Shown: positions 50,541 to 61,535 of the stretch, in pieces
How the letters are laid out: each line of letters opens with the position of its first letter
Numbering within the stretch: position 1 is the stretch's first letter
From: DASYTH01 sp035762905
GTDB taxonomy: Bacteria; Actinomycetota; Actinomycetes; Mycobacteriales; Pseudonocardiaceae
Direction: 5' to 3'
NCBI RefSeq assembly: GCF_035762905.1
Contig: NZ_DASUCC010000070.1
Location: 124,001 to 188,000, forward strand
Length of the DNA stretch: 64,000 nucleotides
The notes under the pieces: generated by a model
The model's input: the letters and a program-made list of their open reading frames with translations, nothing else
Told to the model about the DNA's origin: nothing
Database searches by the model: none
Made by a program: the position numbers and the translations under genes

Positions 50541-51442
50541 GGCGACTCGAACCGCCCTAGCCGGCGACTCAGCTGCCCAACGCGGCAACTCGCCTGCCCG
50601 AACCGGCATCTCAGGTGCCTCGATCGGCAACTCGGCTGCCGGACGCGGCGGGTCGGGTGCCCGACCCGACGACGCCGGTGCTCGACCCGGCGACTCGGCT
50701 GCCGGACCTGGCGACTCGGCTGCCGGACACGGCGACTCGGCTGCCTGACCTGGCAACTCGCCTGCCTGACCCCGCGTCTCACGTGCCTCGATCGGCAACT
50801 CGGCTGCCGGACACGGCGACTCGGCTGCCTGACCTGGCAACTCGCCTGCCTGACCCCGCGTCTCACGTGCCTCGATCGGCAACTCGGCTGCCGGACGCGG
50901 CGGGTCGGGTGCCCGACACGGCAACTCGCGTGCACCGACCCGACGATTCGGGTGCCCGAGACGGCGTTTCGGCTGCCCGACACGGCAACTCGCGTGCACC
51001 GACCCGGCGATTCGGGTGCCCGAGACGGCGTTTCGGCTGCCGGACCCGGCAACTCGCGTGCACCGACCCGGCGACGCCGGTGCCCGACACGGCAACTCGG
51101 CTGCCCGACCCGGCGGCTCACGTGCTCGATCGGCAACTCGGCGACGGACGCGCCGGGTCGGGTGCCCGACACGGCAACTCGCGTGCTCCGACCCGGCAGC
51201 TCGGCTGCCTGACCCGGCATCTCACGCCGCGATCAGCACCTCGCCTGCCCGACTCGGCGACGCCGGTGCCCGACGCGGCGTTTCGGCTGCCCGACACGGC
51301 AACTCGGCTGCCCGACGCGGCGACTCGGGCGCCTGGACCTGGCGGCCCGGCTGCCCGACCTGGCAACTCGGGTGCCTGGACGTGGTGGCTCGGGTGCCTG
51401 GACGTGGTGGCTCGGGTGCCTGGGCCTGGTGGCTCGGTGCCT
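50541..51442. repeat. Array of about 43 imperfect 21-bp tandem repeats
   Basis: Counting by hand from GGCGACTCG at 50541 I find 43 units, mostly exactly 21 bases, some 20 or 22. The consensus is GGCAACTCGGCTGCC followed by CGACCC. Each unit carries a GGCA-n7-TGCC imperfect dyad. Variants are ordered in higher blocks: a four-unit block (84 bases) at 50721-50804 is repeated at once at 50805, and a three-unit block near 50930 is repeated near 50995. No spacers, flanking genes or leader of a CRISPR. All frames are open across long parts and give 7-residue repeats (ATRLPDx), judged non-coding. Confidence 0.9.
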
Positions 51443-51466
51443 GACGCGGTGACTCGTGGGGAAGGC

Positions 51467-51503
51467 GAAGGCCGCCTGCGCCGTGGGGGCGGAGGCGGCC
51501 TTC
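51467..51503 (-). terminator. Hairpin terminator after clpC
   Basis: GAAGGCCGCCT and its exact complement AGGCGGCCTTC, an 11-base stem with a 15-base loop, 20 bases past the clpC stop. No strong U-run. Confidence 0.7.
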
Positions 51504-51522
51504 GGGTGGGTTGATTGGGTGG

Positions 51523-54081
<2,559 letters not shown>

Positions 54082-54362
54082 GTGCACTCCCTGACTGCTG
54101 CGCCGGCGGCCCTCTACCACCTCCACCGGGTGGATTCAGCACCGTAGGACCACTGTAGTCGCCTGGCCCGTCGCGCTCAGTACGACTTAGCGACGACCAA
54201 GCGGTCCGCATTCTTTCCTCGACGCCATGAACTCGTCGTCACCCTGCCCAACGTGCGAGGGCCTGGGCGGATTCCGCAATTGTGGATATTTCCGCTCCCC
54301 GCGAACAGGACGTTCGGCTGGACTCCTGCTTGAGCGCCGAGCGAGCACCCGAGTGGGTCCGG

Positions 54363-54381
54363 TAAGGTAAGGCATACCTCA
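54363..54381. promoter_or_regulatory. IdeR/DmdR1 iron box
   Basis: TAAGGTAAGGCATACCTCA matches the IdeR consensus TTAGGTTAGGCTAACCTAA at 14 of 19 positions. It lies 16 bases before the start of the FhuF-like gene, so that gene is expected to be switched on by iron starvation. Confidence 0.75.
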
Positions 54382-54397
54382 CCGGATAGGAGAACGG

Positions 54398-55246
54398 GTG
54401 ACCGCGGGATACGCGCCGGTGCCGGGTGCCGGACGCCGCGAGCGACCGCGGTACCTGGAGGATTCGCTGGCCAGAGTCAGCACGCTGCAGCGGCGTGCCC
54501 GGCTGCGGCTGGGCGTGCCGGCCGGCGAGACCGGCTGGCATGGCTGCCAACGCCTGCTCGACGACCCGGCCGGCTTCGACCGGTGGCGCGCCGAGCTGGC
54601 CCGGTGGCTGACCGACCGGTACGGCGACGCGCCGGAGCGGACCACCGCCGGCTACGTCATGTACTGGTACATGTTCGTGCCGGCCTACCTGGCCGCGCTG
54701 CTGTTCCACCATGAGCGCCGGGTGCCCTCGCTGCGCCCGGCCGACCTGGCGTTCCGGATGGCCGACCCGCGGCCGCACCCGGCGGCCATCGCGGTGCGCA
54801 GCCCGGCGTTCGCCTGCCTGCCGGACGATCCGGCGGCCGGCACCCCGCACGCCACCGTGGTACCCGACGAGCACGCGCTGGCCGCACTGCTGCGCGGCCG
54901 GTACGTGGCGCACGCCACCCGGTTCGTGACGGCGTTCGAGCCGACCGTGCGGTTCGGCCGGCACACGCTGTGGGCGACGGCGACCGACGCGCTGGACACC
55001 TCCCTGTGGTACGCCGGGCGCTACGGCGGCGACGAGGGCGCCGGGGTGCTGGACGCCACACTGGTGCTCGACGGCCAGGTGGCGCCGCTCACCTCGACGT
55101 CGACCGTGCGGCCGAAGCTGGACCCGGACGGCCATCCGCACTGGACCCGCCGCCGGGAAAGCTGCTGCTTCCATTACCTGCTCGAGTCGGGCCAGGGCGT
55201 GTGCGCGTCCTGCCCCCGGCTGTCCCCCCGCGAGTCGCCCTGCTGA
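54398..55246 (+). CDS. FhuF-like [2Fe-2S] siderophore-iron reductase
   Basis: 282 residues. The C-terminal cysteines C256, C257, C269 and C272 (CC-x11-C-x2-C) are the ligand pattern of FhuF-type proteins, which reduce ferric siderophores inside the cell to release iron. The rest (~50-200: FDRWRAELARWLTDRYGDAPERTTAGYVMYWYMFVPAYLAALLFHHERR) matches the helical FhuF/siderophore-binding domain common in actinobacterial proteins. GTG 54398 follows AGGAGA. The IdeR box directly upstream supports the iron role. No siderophore gene cluster is in the window. Confidence 0.85.
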   Translation: MTAGYAPVPGAGRRERPRYLEDSLARVSTLQRRARLRLGVPAGETGWHGCQRLLDDPAGFDRWRAELARWLTDRYGDAPERTTAGYVMYWYMFVPAYLAALLFHHERRVPSLRPADLAFRMADPRPHPAAIAVRSPAFACLPDDPAAGTPHATVVPDEHALAALLRGRYVAHATRFVTAFEPTVRFGRHTLWATATDALDTSLWYAGRYGGDEGAGVLDATLVLDGQVAPLTSTSTVRPKLDPDGHPHWTRRRESCCFHYLLESGQGVCASCPRLSPRESPC

Positions 55247-55419
55247 CCGATACCCGGCGGATCGCCGTGCGGTCGTCCATTCCGCGGTGCCCCAAACCGG
55301 CGAGATTGCCGTCGCCGATCGGTGTTTGCCCCAGTATTTCCACGCCTAGCGAATCCCCCGGGCGGCCAAGGGGCATGCCGGTCACCCCACCGGCAGGCCC
55401 CCTCAACGGGACCGACGTA
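55247..55419. other. Intergenic gap between FhuF-like and Lsr2 genes
   Basis: 173 bases between two convergent genes. No reading frame of note. I see no strong terminator hairpin. Confidence 0.5.
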
Positions 55420-55764
55420 TCAGGCCTGCGAGTTGTACGCGTCGATAACGTCGGACGGGATTCGCCCGCGGTCGGACACCTTCATACCCTGCTTACGCGC
55501 CCACTGCCGAATTGCCTGGTTCTGCTCGCGGTCCGCCGAAGCGGTACGGGGCGGGCGCCCGGCCGGCCGGCTGAGGCCACGTTTACGGCCACCGGAACGG
55601 CGGGCGTGCTCCACATACTCGGCCAGAGCGTCGCGTAGCCGTTCAGCATTGTCCTCGGACAAGTCGATCTGGTACGACGCCCCATCCAAACCGAACTCGA
55701 CGGTCTCCTCCGCCTCGGAACCGTCCAAGTCGTCGACCAGTGTGACCGTCACCTTCTGCGCCAT
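55420..55764 (-). CDS. lsr2: Lsr2 nucleoid-associated protein
   Basis: 114 residues. Lsr2 is an H-NS-like silencer that binds A/T-rich, often foreign, DNA. The N-terminal dimerisation part (QKVTVTLVDDLDGSEAEETVEFGLDGASYQIDLS) and the C-terminal DNA-binding domain with the AT-hook-like R99-G-R101 in SDRGRIP are both present. ATG 55764 follows a strong AGGAGGAT. It lies between lysS and the clpC neighbourhood, as in mycobacteria (clpC1-lsr2-lysS), except that an FhuF-like gene has been inserted. Confidence 0.97.
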   Translation of the reverse strand: MAQKVTVTLVDDLDGSEAEETVEFGLDGASYQIDLSEDNAERLRDALAEYVEHARRSGGRKRGLSRPAGRPPRTASADREQNQAIRQWARKQGMKVSDRGRIPSDVIDAYNSQA

Positions 55765-55889
55765 GCGGATCCTCCTGGGTAAGCACACGGGGATTGTGGC
55801 CGGGCCCGGCCCCCAATATAAATACTCCTCCGGGCCAGGTTAGCGCAAATCGACGTCCTATTGTTGAGATCCGACGAGATCGGGCCGGA

Positions 55890-57395
55890 TCATTCCGGTC
55901 GCACCAGCGGGAACAGGATCGTCTCCCGGATGCCGAGACCGGTGAGCGCCATCAGCAACCGATCGATGCCCATTCCGACACCGCCGCTCGGCGGCATTCC
56001 GTACTCCAGTGCGCGCAGAAAGTCCTCATCAAGACGCATGGCCTCGTCGTCCCCGGCCGAGGCCAACTTCGCCTGCTGCTCCAACCGGGTCCGCTCCTCA
56101 ACGGGATCCACCAGCTCGGAGTAACCCGTGGCCAGCTCGAAACCCCGAACGTAGAGGTCCCACTTTTCGGCCACCCCAGGCACGCTGCGGTGCTGTCGGG
56201 TCAGCGGCGCGGTCTCGACCGGGAAATCCCGGACGAATGTCGGCACCCCCAGGTGCCGGCCCACCAAGTGCTCCCACAGCTCCTCGACGAGCTTTCCGTG
56301 ACCCAGGTGCTTCGGGTCCGGCTCGATGCCGTGCGCCCGTGCGTGCTTGGCCAACATCTGGACGGAAGTGTCCGGCGTGATCTCATCGCCAAGTGCCTCG
56401 GACAGCGATCCGTACATCGTGAGAGAACCCCATTCCCCCGAAAGGTCGTAAGGGGATCCGTCCGCCAAGGTGACCTGCTGGCCACCGAATACCGCCTGCG
56501 CGGCTTCCTGCACCAACTCGCGGGTGAGCACGGCCATGCTGTCGTAGGTCTCGTAGGCGGCGTAGTACTCCAGCATCGCGAACTCGGGCGAATGTGAAGA
56601 ATCCATGCCTTCGTTGCGGAAGTTCCGGTTGATCTCGAAGACCTTCTCGATACCACCGACCACACATCGCTTGAGGAACAGCTCCGGTGCAATGCGCAGG
56701 TAGAGGTCCATGTCGAGGGCGTTGGACTTGGTGACGAACGGACGAGCGGTAGCACCGCCATGCATCGTCTGCAACATCGGAGTCTCCACCTCGAGGAAAC
56801 CCCGGCGGTGAAAACTTTCCCGCAACGAACGGACAACCGCGGCCCGCATCCGCGCCACCTCACGCGCGCGCGGTCGCATGATGAGATCGACGTAGCGCTG
56901 CCGAATGCGCGTTTCCTCACCAAGCTCCTTGTGCGCGACCGGTAGCGGACGCAATGCCTTCGCCGCCAATTGCCAATCGGTGGCAAGAACCGACAACTCG
57001 CCACGCTTGGACGTGATGACCTCGCCCCGGATGAATACGTGGTCGCCCAGATCGACGACCGACTTCCACTCGGAAAGGGCGTCCGCACCCACCCGGTCCA
57101 GACTGAGCATCGCCTGGAGTTCCGTTCCGTCGCCCTCGCGCAGCGTCGCGAAGCACAGCTTGCCGGTGTTGCGAAGGAACATCACCCGCCCCGCGACCCC
57201 GACCACCGCGCCGGTGAACGTGTCCGCCGGCAGCCCCGGATGGGCGGCCCGAACCTCGGCCAGGGTGTGCGTCCTCGGCAGCTCGACCGGATAGGGCTCG
57301 ACCCCCGCGGCCAGCAGCCGGTCCCGCTTGTCCCGACGAATCCGCATCTGCTCGGGAAGATCGTCGGGCGCGGGCTGGGGGAGCTCTTCGGTCAT
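55890..57395 (-). CDS. lysS: Lysyl-tRNA synthetase, class II
   Basis: 501 residues. An OB-fold anticodon domain (~60-165: AGRVMFLRNTGKLCFATLREGDG) is followed by the class II core: motif 1 near SFHRRGFLEVETPMLQ, motif 2 FEINRNFRNEGMDSSHSPEF, and motif 3 GVGMGIDRLLMALTG. It is the standard bacterial enzyme without the MprF-like membrane fusion (LysX). ATG 57395 is leaderless: TAGGCT lies 6 bases before it. The gene uses more A/T-ending codons (for example GAA, TCG, CCA) than nearby genes. Confidence 0.97.
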   Translation of the reverse strand: MTEELPQPAPDDLPEQMRIRRDKRDRLLAAGVEPYPVELPRTHTLAEVRAAHPGLPADTFTGAVVGVAGRVMFLRNTGKLCFATLREGDGTELQAMLSLDRVGADALSEWKSVVDLGDHVFIRGEVITSKRGELSVLATDWQLAAKALRPLPVAHKELGEETRIRQRYVDLIMRPRAREVARMRAAVVRSLRESFHRRGFLEVETPMLQTMHGGATARPFVTKSNALDMDLYLRIAPELFLKRCVVGGIEKVFEINRNFRNEGMDSSHSPEFAMLEYYAAYETYDSMAVLTRELVQEAAQAVFGGQQVTLADGSPYDLSGEWGSLTMYGSLSEALGDEITPDTSVQMLAKHARAHGIEPDPKHLGHGKLVEELWEHLVGRHLGVPTFVRDFPVETAPLTRQHRSVPGVAEKWDLYVRGFELATGYSELVDPVEERTRLEQQAKLASAGDDEAMRLDEDFLRALEYGMPPSGGVGMGIDRLLMALTGLGIRETILFPLVRPE

Positions 57396-57401
57396 GATTC
57401 A

Positions 57402-57407
57402 AGCCTA
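57402..57407 (-). promoter_or_regulatory. Leaderless -10 box of lysS
   Basis: TAGGCT on the minus strand, then 6 bases, then the ATG at 57395. Confidence 0.55.
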
Positions 57408-57447
57408 CGGAGAGCGCAGAAGGCCAGGCCAACGGGTATTGACCGGC

Positions 57448-57453
57448 TAGGTT
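57448..57453 (+). promoter_or_regulatory. Leaderless -10 box of the methyltransferase gene
   Basis: TAGGTT, then 6 bases, then ATG 57460. It is back-to-back with the lysS box 41 bases away. Confidence 0.5.
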
Positions 57454-57459
57454 CGGGGC

Positions 57460-58242
57460 ATGGCGGAAGACCCGACAGCCGACCCGACAATCGCCGCCCG
57501 GCTGGCCACGTTCGGCCCCAACGCCGCCGCCTACGCGCAGCACCGGCCCGACTATCCGGCCGAGGCGATCCGGTGGGCGCTGGCCGGCGCGGCTCGTCCC
57601 GTGCGGCAGGTGCTCGACCTCGCCGCCGGCACCGGGAAGCTCACCGACGGCCTGCTCGCCCTCGGCCTTGCGGTGACCGCGGTCGAGCCCGATCCCGGCA
57701 TGCGCGCCGAGTTCGCCCGGCAGCACCCCGACGTGCCGGCGCTGGACGGCACGGCCGAGGGGATCCCGCTGCCGGACGCGTCGGTGGACGCGGTGCTGGC
57801 CGGGCAGGCGTTCCACTGGTTCGACCTGGACCGGGCGTTCCCCGAGTGCGCCCGGGTGCTGCGGCCCGGCGGCGTGGTGGCCGGGCTGTGGAACGACGAG
57901 GACCGCCGGGTCGAATGGGTCGCCGAGCTGGCCCGGGTGCGCGCGGAGACGCACGGTGACCCGTGGCCGTACGAGTCGGGGATGCCGGCCTCCGCGGGGC
58001 TCGAGCCGTTCGAGGTGGCCCAGTTCGCGCACGTCCAGCGGCGCACCGCCGAGTCGCTGACCGCGACCATCGCCACCTACTCGCACACCGCGATGATCCC
58101 GGCGGCGCAGCGGGCGGCGATCCTGGCCCGGATCCAGGCCTTCCTGGAGTCCCGCCCGGAGATCGCCGGCGGCGAGTTCGACCTGCCGCTGCGCACCGTG
58201 GTGCAGCGCGCCCGGCGGACTGTTCCGCCTCTCCGGGATTAA
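57460..58242 (+). CDS. Class I SAM-dependent methyltransferase
   Basis: 260 residues of the methyltransferase_11 type. Motif I is LDLAAGTGKLTDGL, then VEPDPGMRAEF, with TAEGIPLPDASVDAVLAGQAFHWFDLDRAFPECARVLRPGG as motifs II-III; the HWF residues are typical of this small-molecule group. The acceptor is unknown. Its last seven residues (TVPPLRD) are encoded by the start of the dispersed repeat, copy B, which suggests the repeat has replaced the original 3' end. It has its own leaderless promoter, divergent from lysS. Confidence 0.85.
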   Translation: MAEDPTADPTIAARLATFGPNAAAYAQHRPDYPAEAIRWALAGAARPVRQVLDLAAGTGKLTDGLLALGLAVTAVEPDPGMRAEFARQHPDVPALDGTAEGIPLPDASVDAVLAGQAFHWFDLDRAFPECARVLRPGGVVAGLWNDEDRRVEWVAELARVRAETHGDPWPYESGMPASAGLEPFEVAQFAHVQRRTAESLTATIATYSHTAMIPAAQRAAILARIQAFLESRPEIAGGEFDLPLRTVVQRARRTVPPLRD

Positions 58243-58358
58243 CTGCTGTTGTTGCGTTCCAGCCGATGGTGCGGTTGGCGGGTTGATTGTGGCCGGGTTG
58301 CGTCACGGTGCCCCTGAGGTTGCGTTGGGTGGGCCGAGGCTGTCTCGGTGATCCACCG
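58219..58358. repeat. Dispersed intergenic repeat, copy B
   Basis: Shares CTGTTCCGCCTCTCCGGG at its left and the core TTGATTGTGGCCGGGTTGCG, CGTCACGGTGCCCCTGAGGT and TGCGTTGG (58283-58327) with copy A at 47063. An extra ~40 bases after the left block are unique to this copy. It overlaps the end of the methyltransferase gene and runs to the coaX stop, again a convergent junction. Confidence 0.8.
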
Positions 58359-58364
58359 GGCCCG

Positions 58365-59153
58365 CTAGCGGGTGTTGCGCTCGAAGACCAGCCGCAGCCC
58401 GAGCAGGGTCAGGTCCGGCCGGTGGTGCGCGATGGTCTGCGACTCGTCGATCACCAGGGGGGCCAGCCCACCGGTGGCGATCACGGTCACCGGACCGGCG
58501 TGCCCGGTCCGGGCCAGCTCGTCGGTGATTCGCCGGACCAGGCCGTCCACCTGCCCGGCGAAGCCGTACATGATGCCGGACTGCAGGCACTCCACGGTGT
58601 TCTTGCCGATCACCGAGCGCGGCCGGACCAGCTCCACCTTGCGCAGTGCGGCGGCGCGGGCGGCCAGCGCGTCCACCGAGATCTCGATGCCCGGTGCGAA
58701 CACCCCGCCGAGGAACTCCCCCTTTGCCGAGATCACGTCGATGTTGGTGGAGGTGCCGAAGTCGACCACCACGCACGCGGTGGCGTACAGGTGGTGCGCG
58801 GCCAACGTGTTGATCACGCGGTCGGCGCCGACCTCCCTCGGGTTGTCCACCAGCAGCGGCACCCCGGTGCGCACGCCCGGCTCGACGATCACCCGTGGCA
58901 CCGCGTCGTAGTACCGGCCGAGCATCACCCGCAGCTCGCGCAGCACGGCCGGCACGGTGGACAGCGCGGCCACCCCGGTGACCGCGTCGGCCTGCGGGCC
59001 GAGCAGGCCGCGCATGGTCAGGGCCAGCTCGTCGGCGGTGATCCGGGCGTCGGTGCGCATCCGCCAGTCGTGCTCGAGCGTCGCTTCGTCGCCCTGGCCG
59101 GAGTACAGGCCGAGCGCGACGTTGGTGTTCCCGACATCGATGGTCAGCAGCAC
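58365..59153 (-). CDS. coaX: Type III pantothenate kinase
   Basis: 262 residues. First step of coenzyme A synthesis (pantothenate to 4'-phosphopantothenate). ASKHA-fold motifs: IDVGNTNVALG (phosphate 1), VDFGTSTNIDVIS and GAAFAPGI-like GGVFAPGIEISVDAL, with IATGGLAPL near the end. It requires a monovalent cation and is not feedback-inhibited. GTG start lies 6 bases after the panD stop, so the operon DUF2520-panC-panD-coaX is compact. M. tuberculosis has the same order. Confidence 0.96.
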   Translation of the reverse strand: MLLTIDVGNTNVALGLYSGQGDEATLEHDWRMRTDARITADELALTMRGLLGPQADAVTGVAALSTVPAVLRELRVMLGRYYDAVPRVIVEPGVRTGVPLLVDNPREVGADRVINTLAAHHLYATACVVVDFGTSTNIDVISAKGEFLGGVFAPGIEISVDALAARAAALRKVELVRPRSVIGKNTVECLQSGIMYGFAGQVDGLVRRITDELARTGHAGPVTVIATGGLAPLVIDESQTIAHHRPDLTLLGLRLVFERNTR

Positions 59154-59159
59154 GCGGGC

Positions 59160-59633
59160 TCAGCTCTCGGTGGACAGCAACGCGTCCAACCGGGCCGCGT
59201 CGGCCGTCTCGGCCGCCGGGCGTCCCGCGGCCGGCTCGCTCTTCAGGCCGGAGCCCGCCGGGGCGTGCCCCGGGTCGGCGCCGGTGGTCACCACCTGGTT
59301 GCCGGCGTCCACGAACACCACCCGCGGCCGGTGCGCGGCGGCCTCGGCCGAGTCCATCAGCCCGTAGGAGATCACGATCACCAGGTCGCCGGGGTGCACC
59401 AGATGCGCGGCCGCGCCGTTGATGCCGAGCACCCCGCTGCCCCGCTCGCCCGGGATCACGTAGGTCTCCAGCCGGGCCCCGTTGGTCACGTCGACCACCG
59501 ACACCTGCTCGCCGGGCAGCAGGTCCGCCGCGTCCAGCAGGTCCGCATCGACCGTGAGCGAGCCGACGTAGTGCAGGTCGGCGCGGGTGACCGTGGCCCG
59601 GTGGATCTTGGACTTGAGCATCGTGCGGAGCAT
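59160..59633 (-). CDS. panD: Aspartate 1-decarboxylase
   Basis: 157 residues. Makes beta-alanine for pantothenate. The self-cleavage site G24-S25 in HYVGSLTVD yields the pyruvoyl group. RGSGVLGINGAAAHLV and GDLVIVISYG follow as expected. The C-terminal ~35 residues (PGHAPAGSGLKSEPAAGRPAAET) form a longer tail than in the E. coli enzyme. Such extensions are common in actinobacteria; in M. tuberculosis the tail is involved in pyrazinoic-acid-triggered degradation. AGGAGGG overlaps the panC stop and gives the start at 59633. Confidence 0.95.
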   Translation of the reverse strand: MLRTMLKSKIHRATVTRADLHYVGSLTVDADLLDAADLLPGEQVSVVDVTNGARLETYVIPGERGSGVLGINGAAAHLVHPGDLVIVISYGLMDSAEAAAHRPRVVFVDAGNQVVTTGADPGHAPAGSGLKSEPAAGRPAAETADAARLDALLSTES

Positions 59634-59643
59634 GACGACCCTC

Positions 59644-60519
59644 CTAGGCGGGCTGGTTGCCCAGCAGCACCGGAACATTGTCGATCAGCCGGGTGGTGCC
59701 GACCCTCGCGGCCACCAGGAGTCTCGCCTCACCGTGTTCCGGCGCCGGGCCCAGCACCGGGTCGCGCAGCTCGAGATAGTCCACGTCCGCCCCGGATTCG
59801 CCGGCCAGCACCGCGCCGGCCGCGGCCAGCACGGCGGCCGGGCCGTGCGCACCCGCGTGCGCGCCGGCGGCGAGCGCCGCGGACAGCACGGCGGCCGACC
59901 GGCGCTGCTCCGGATCCAGATAGACGTTGCGGGAGGACAGCGCCAGGCCGTCCGGCTCGCGCACGATCGGCACGCCGATCACCCGGGTGTCCAGGTTGAG
60001 GTCGCGCACCATCCGCCGGATCAGCACCAGCTGCTGGTAGTCCTTCTCGCCGAAGAACGCGAAGTCCGGCCGCACGATGCCGAGTAGCTTGGCCACCACG
60101 GTGAGCACCCCGACGAAATGCCCGGGCCGGGCGGCGCCCTCGAGCTGCGCACCGAGCGGTCCAGGGTCGACGGTCACCTGCGCGTCCGGCGAGTACATGG
60201 CCGACCGCTCCGGCGTGAACACCACCTCGACCCGCTCCTTCGCGCACATCTCGAGGTCGGCCTCGAGCGGGCGCGGGTAGCGGTCGAAGTCCTCGCCCGC
60301 GCCGAACTGCAACGGGTTGACGAAGATCGACGCGACCAGCACGGTGTTCTGGATCCGCGCGGCCCGGCGCAGCAGCTCCCGGTGGCCGGCGTGCAGCGCG
60401 CCCATCGTCGGCACCAGCGCCACCTTGCGGCCCACCGACCGCAGCGCGCGGGTCAGCTTGGCCACCTCGTCGGGTTCGCTGTGCACGTGCAGCTGGCCCC
60501 GGGTGAACTGGGCGGTCAT
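59644..60519 (-). CDS. panC: Pantothenate synthetase
   Basis: 291 residues. Joins pantoate and beta-alanine using ATP. The HIGH-like motif is PTMGALHAGH, with FFGEKDYQQL and PIVREPDGLALSSRNVYLD as the other active-site loops. Its ATG overlaps the stop of the DUF2520 gene by 4 bases. A standard housekeeping enzyme. Confidence 0.97.
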   Translation of the reverse strand: MTAQFTRGQLHVHSEPDEVAKLTRALRSVGRKVALVPTMGALHAGHRELLRRAARIQNTVLVASIFVNPLQFGAGEDFDRYPRPLEADLEMCAKERVEVVFTPERSAMYSPDAQVTVDPGPLGAQLEGAARPGHFVGVLTVVAKLLGIVRPDFAFFGEKDYQQLVLIRRMVRDLNLDTRVIGVPIVREPDGLALSSRNVYLDPEQRRSAAVLSAALAAGAHAGAHGPAAVLAAAGAVLAGESGADVDYLELRDPVLGPAPEHGEARLLVAARVGTTRLIDNVPVLLGNQPA

Positions 60520-61412
60520 TGTTTCTCCTCGCCGCTCTCGATCGCCGCGATCACGTCCGGGGCCAGGTCGGCGCGCAGTAGGCCGGCGTCCTGGGCCCGG
60601 CGGGCGGTGCGGGTGGCCAGCGCGCGGTAGGCCGGCAGCATCTGTGGGGCGTGTTTGGTCAGCACCGCGAGGTGCGCGCGGACCGTGCCGGCGTCGCCCC
60701 TGGCCACCGGACCGGTCAGGGCCCGGTCGCCATGTCGCAGCGCGTTGTCCAGCGCGGCCGACAGCAGCGGACCGAGCAGCCGCTCCGGCTCGCCGACGCC
60801 GGAGTCCCGCAGCAGCTCCGCGCTCTCGCCGACCAGCGTGATCAGGTGGTTGGCGCCGTGCACCAGCGCCGTGTGATACAGCGGACGGGCCGCGGGCGGG
60901 ATGCGCACCGGCTCGGCGCCCATCTCCACCACCAGCGCCTCCCCGACGCTCCAGGCCGCCTCGTCGCCCTCGGTGGCGGTGACCCCGAAGCTGCAGGCGG
61001 AGATCCGGTGCAGATCCTCGGCCCGGCCGGTGAAGGTCATCACCGGGTGCAGCGCCAGCGGCAGCGCGCCGATCTCGGCGACCGGATCGAGCACCTCAAC
61101 GCCGTACGCGCCGGAGGTGTGCACCACGATCTGGCCGGACCGCACCGACCCGGTGGCCACCAGCCCGCGCACCGTCCCGGCCAGCGCGTCGTCGGGCAGC
61201 GCCAGCAGCACCAGGTCGGCGCCCCCGGCCACCTGGTCCGGGGGCAGCAGCGCAACCCCGGGCAACAGCTCCTCGGCCCGCCGCACCGACTGCCGGGACA
61301 CCCCGGACGCGGCTACCACGGTGTGTCCGGCCCTGGCCAGCGCGGCCCCGAGCACCGCCCCCACCCGGCCGGCGGAGACCACCCCGACCGCCAACCGCGC
61401 CGGACGGCTCAT
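60516..61412 (-). CDS. DUF2520/Rossmann-like protein of the CoA operon
   Basis: 298 residues. N-terminal Rossmann fold (VGVVSAGRVGAVLGAALARAGHTVVAASG, dinucleotide motif GxxGRVGxxLG) and C-terminal helical DUF2520 domain (ALHPVMTF at the link, then YHTALVHGANHLITLVGES). The family resembles 6-phosphogluconate dehydrogenase/ketopantoate reductase folds. It occupies the same place before panC in mycobacteria (Rv3603c) and is a plausible ketopantoate reductase-like enzyme, but that is inference from context. Confidence 0.85.
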   Translation of the reverse strand: MSRPARLAVGVVSAGRVGAVLGAALARAGHTVVAASGVSRQSVRRAEELLPGVALLPPDQVAGGADLVLLALPDDALAGTVRGLVATGSVRSGQIVVHTSGAYGVEVLDPVAEIGALPLALHPVMTFTGRAEDLHRISACSFGVTATEGDEAAWSVGEALVVEMGAEPVRIPPAARPLYHTALVHGANHLITLVGESAELLRDSGVGEPERLLGPLLSAALDNALRHGDRALTGPVARGDAGTVRAHLAVLTKHAPQMLPAYRALATRTARRAQDAGLLRADLAPDVIAAIESGEEKQ

Positions 61413-61535
61413 CGCGTCGTCGCGTTCATCCGCAGTGGCTCCTCACTCGTTCCAGTCCCGTTTGTCGTGGGTACCAGACGACGGCGCCGAGAGTAGCCGC
61501 CGCGCCGGGTCCACACGCAGCTCCCGTGACGGCTT

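Noticed and set aside
50387..51220. A long N-terminal extension of the SARP regulator through the 21-bp array
   Set aside because: The frame is open only because the repeats lack stop codons in several frames; the winged-helix domain starts at GTG 50386 and the extension has no domain character.
50541..51442. CRISPR array
   Set aside because: Units are contiguous and imperfect with no unique spacers of constant length, and no cas genes are in view.
54082..54180. ClgR or HspR operator upstream of clpC
   Set aside because: CGCC/GTCG stretches are present but do not match the spacing of known ClgR sites, and no HAIR-like inverted repeat was seen.
58361..58372. CCCGCTAGCGGG palindrome at the coaX stop as a regulatory site
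   Set aside because: It overlaps the stop codon and a short GC palindrome like this is expected by chance in such DNA.
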